The notes under the pieces: model-generated
What the model saw: the letters and a program-made list of their open reading frames with translations, nothing else
The model's database searches: none
Told to the model about the DNA's origin: nothing
Shown here: positions 63,187-64,000 of the stretch, in pieces
Layout of the letters: the number at the start of each line of letters is the position of its first letter
Position numbering within the stretch: position 1 is the stretch's first letter
DNA from: Marmoricola endophyticus
Lineage (GTDB): Bacteria > Actinomycetota > Actinomycetes > Propionibacteriales > Nocardioidaceae
DNA length: 64,000 bases
Assembly: GCF_014644415.1 (NCBI RefSeq)
Contig: NZ_BMKQ01000001.1
Coordinates: forward strand, 248,001 to 312,000
Reading direction: 5' to 3'
Made by a program: the position numbers and the translations under genes

Positions 63187-64000
63187 TCAGGCGATGGTCG
63201 CGGCCAGCTCGGTCATGATCTGGTCCATCGCGCCGACGCCGACCGAGAGGTGGCCCTCGTCCTGCAGCAGGTGCGGAGTCGCGCCGGCGACGTGGGCGGC
63301 CAGCCACTCACCGTGGGCGAACGGGACCATGAGGTCGGCCGAGCCCTGCCAGACGAAGACGGGCACGCTCATCGCCGCCGGGTCGAAGCCCCAGTCCCGG
63401 GTGAAGGCCAGGTCGTCGTCGAGCCAGCCGTCCACCCCCGGCCGCAGCCCCTCGGCGAACGCCGCGAGCATGTCGACGGCGTACTCGCCGGTGAGGAGGG
63501 CGCGGTCGACGTCGGGGAGCAGCGAGTCCAGCGAGCTGACCAGGTCGTCGGGGTCGACGTCGCTGAGCCCGCTCCGCTGACCTTCCAGCCACGGGCGCAG
63601 CGTCGTCTCGCCGGCGAGCGCCGCACCGAACTCCTCGACGTTGTCCTCGCCCATGCCGGCGAGGAAGTCCAGGTCGTCGGCGGTGTACGCCCCCACGCCG
63701 GCGATCGTCGTCACCCCGGCCACGCGGTCCGGCAGCAGGGCGCCGACGGCGAGGGCGTGCGGTCCGCCGCCGGACCAGCCGGCGACCACGCACCGGTCCA
63801 CGCCGAGGTGGTCGAGCACCGCGGCGGCGTCGTCGGCGACCGAGGCGACGGTGCGTCCGGCCTGCCGCGAGGACGAGCCGTACCCGGGACGCGACCAGCC
63901 CACCGCCCGCAGCCCGTGCCGCGCGGCTCCGCCCGCGATCCTCCCGAGCCCCCGCACCGACCCCGGGGTGCCGTGCTGGAAGAGCAGGACCGGGCCGTCA
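63187..64000 (-). CDS. Alpha/beta hydrolase, 5' end outside the window
   Basis: This protein is cut by the right edge; 271 residues are seen. FQHGTPGS forms the oxyanion region, GWSGGG holds the nucleophile Ser, and the acid/base residues are in [10 protein letters not shown] and QDEGHLSVG. It belongs to the general alpha/beta hydrolase fold; the substrate is unknown. Confidence 0.87.
   Translation of the reverse strand, partial: DGPVLLFQHGTPGSVRGLGRIAGGAARHGLRAVGWSRPGYGSSSRQAGRTVASVADDAAAVLDHLGVDRCVVAGWSGGGPHALAVGALLPDRVAGVTTIAGVGAYTADDLDFLAGMGEDNVEEFGAALAGETTLRPWLEGQRSGLSDVDPDDLVSSLDSLLPDVDRALLTGEYAVDMLAAFAEGLRPGVDGWLDDDLAFTRDWGFDPAAMSVPVFVWQGSADLMVPFAHGEWLAAHVAGATPHLLQDEGHLSVGVGAMDQIMTELAATIA

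Overview
This 64 kb window has very high GC, pervasive GTG starts and 1-8 bp start/stop overlaps, and a gene content typical of high-GC Actinobacteria: SepH, several actinobacteria-restricted DUF families, an LprG/P55 pair, an HtdX-FabG4-FadA2 group, and LigB. It is best explained as chromosomal DNA of a Nocardioides-like member of the Propionibacteriales. That genus placement is inferred from gene content and interspersed repeats, not demonstrated. No rRNA, tRNA, CRISPR array, prophage or replication origin was seen.

Layout. 0-7 kb: the 3' end of a type II topoisomerase B subunit (parE-like), a beta-carbonic anhydrase, a P55-type exporter with its lipoprotein LprG, and parC. 7-16 kb: a GNAT/ADP-forming acyl-CoA synthetase fusion, a DUF5998 gene coupled to a nucleotide pyrophosphatase-like gene, a sulfurtransferase/MOSC/RibD-like overlapping set, thymidine kinase, VanZ-like and DedA/TVP38-like membrane proteins. 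16-24 kb: a two-domain fatty acyl-CoA reductase-like protein, sepH, an MFS transporter, ferrochelatase and an inositol monophosphatase. 22.8-34.4 kb: an actinobacterial conserved block (DUF4193, DUF3093, dut, DUF3710, OB-fold, DUF3159, two TrkA-like proteins, an APC/KimA-like permease and a TrmA-like RNA methyltransferase). This is the M. tuberculosis Rv2689c-Rv2701c order, interrupted here by an AraC/DJ-1/cupin group, DUF4235 and TerC. 34.4-43 kb: an iron-siderophore ABC importer under DtxR/IdeR-like boxes, an F420-reductase-like protein, a short Erm-type rRNA methylase, and aconitase behind a perfect 20-bp palindrome plus a third DtxR-like box. 43-52 kb: TauE-like exporter, proline iminopeptidase-like hydrolase, DoxX, two genes of thiamine-linked families, two Nudix proteins, dxs, a PAC2 protein and TesB. 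52.4-55 kb: a MITE-like element followed by a secreted M23 peptidase with FG-GAP-like repeats and a secreted C-type-lectin/TIG protein. 55-60 kb: htdX-fabG4 divergent from fadA2, with a TetR regulator. 60-64 kb: LigB, an M15-like exported protein, an AlkA-like glycosylase and a partial alpha/beta hydrolase.

Three themes connect the window. First, about twenty genes have a TANNNT hexamer 6-8 nt upstream of the start codon with no Shine-Dalgarno, suggesting widespread leaderless transcription; I used this to choose starts. Second, iron: the importer, its binding protein and aconitase carry similar DtxR-type boxes. Third, lipid metabolism: a GTTAC-N7-GTTAC repeat overlaps the -10 hexamers of both fabG4 and tetR in the same register, implying a TetR autoregulated beta-oxidation/fatty-acid unit. 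Repetitive DNA is also prominent: a 39-nt dispersed repeat occurs both between genes and in frame inside the P55-like transporter, and a hairpin family appears at both ends of the window.
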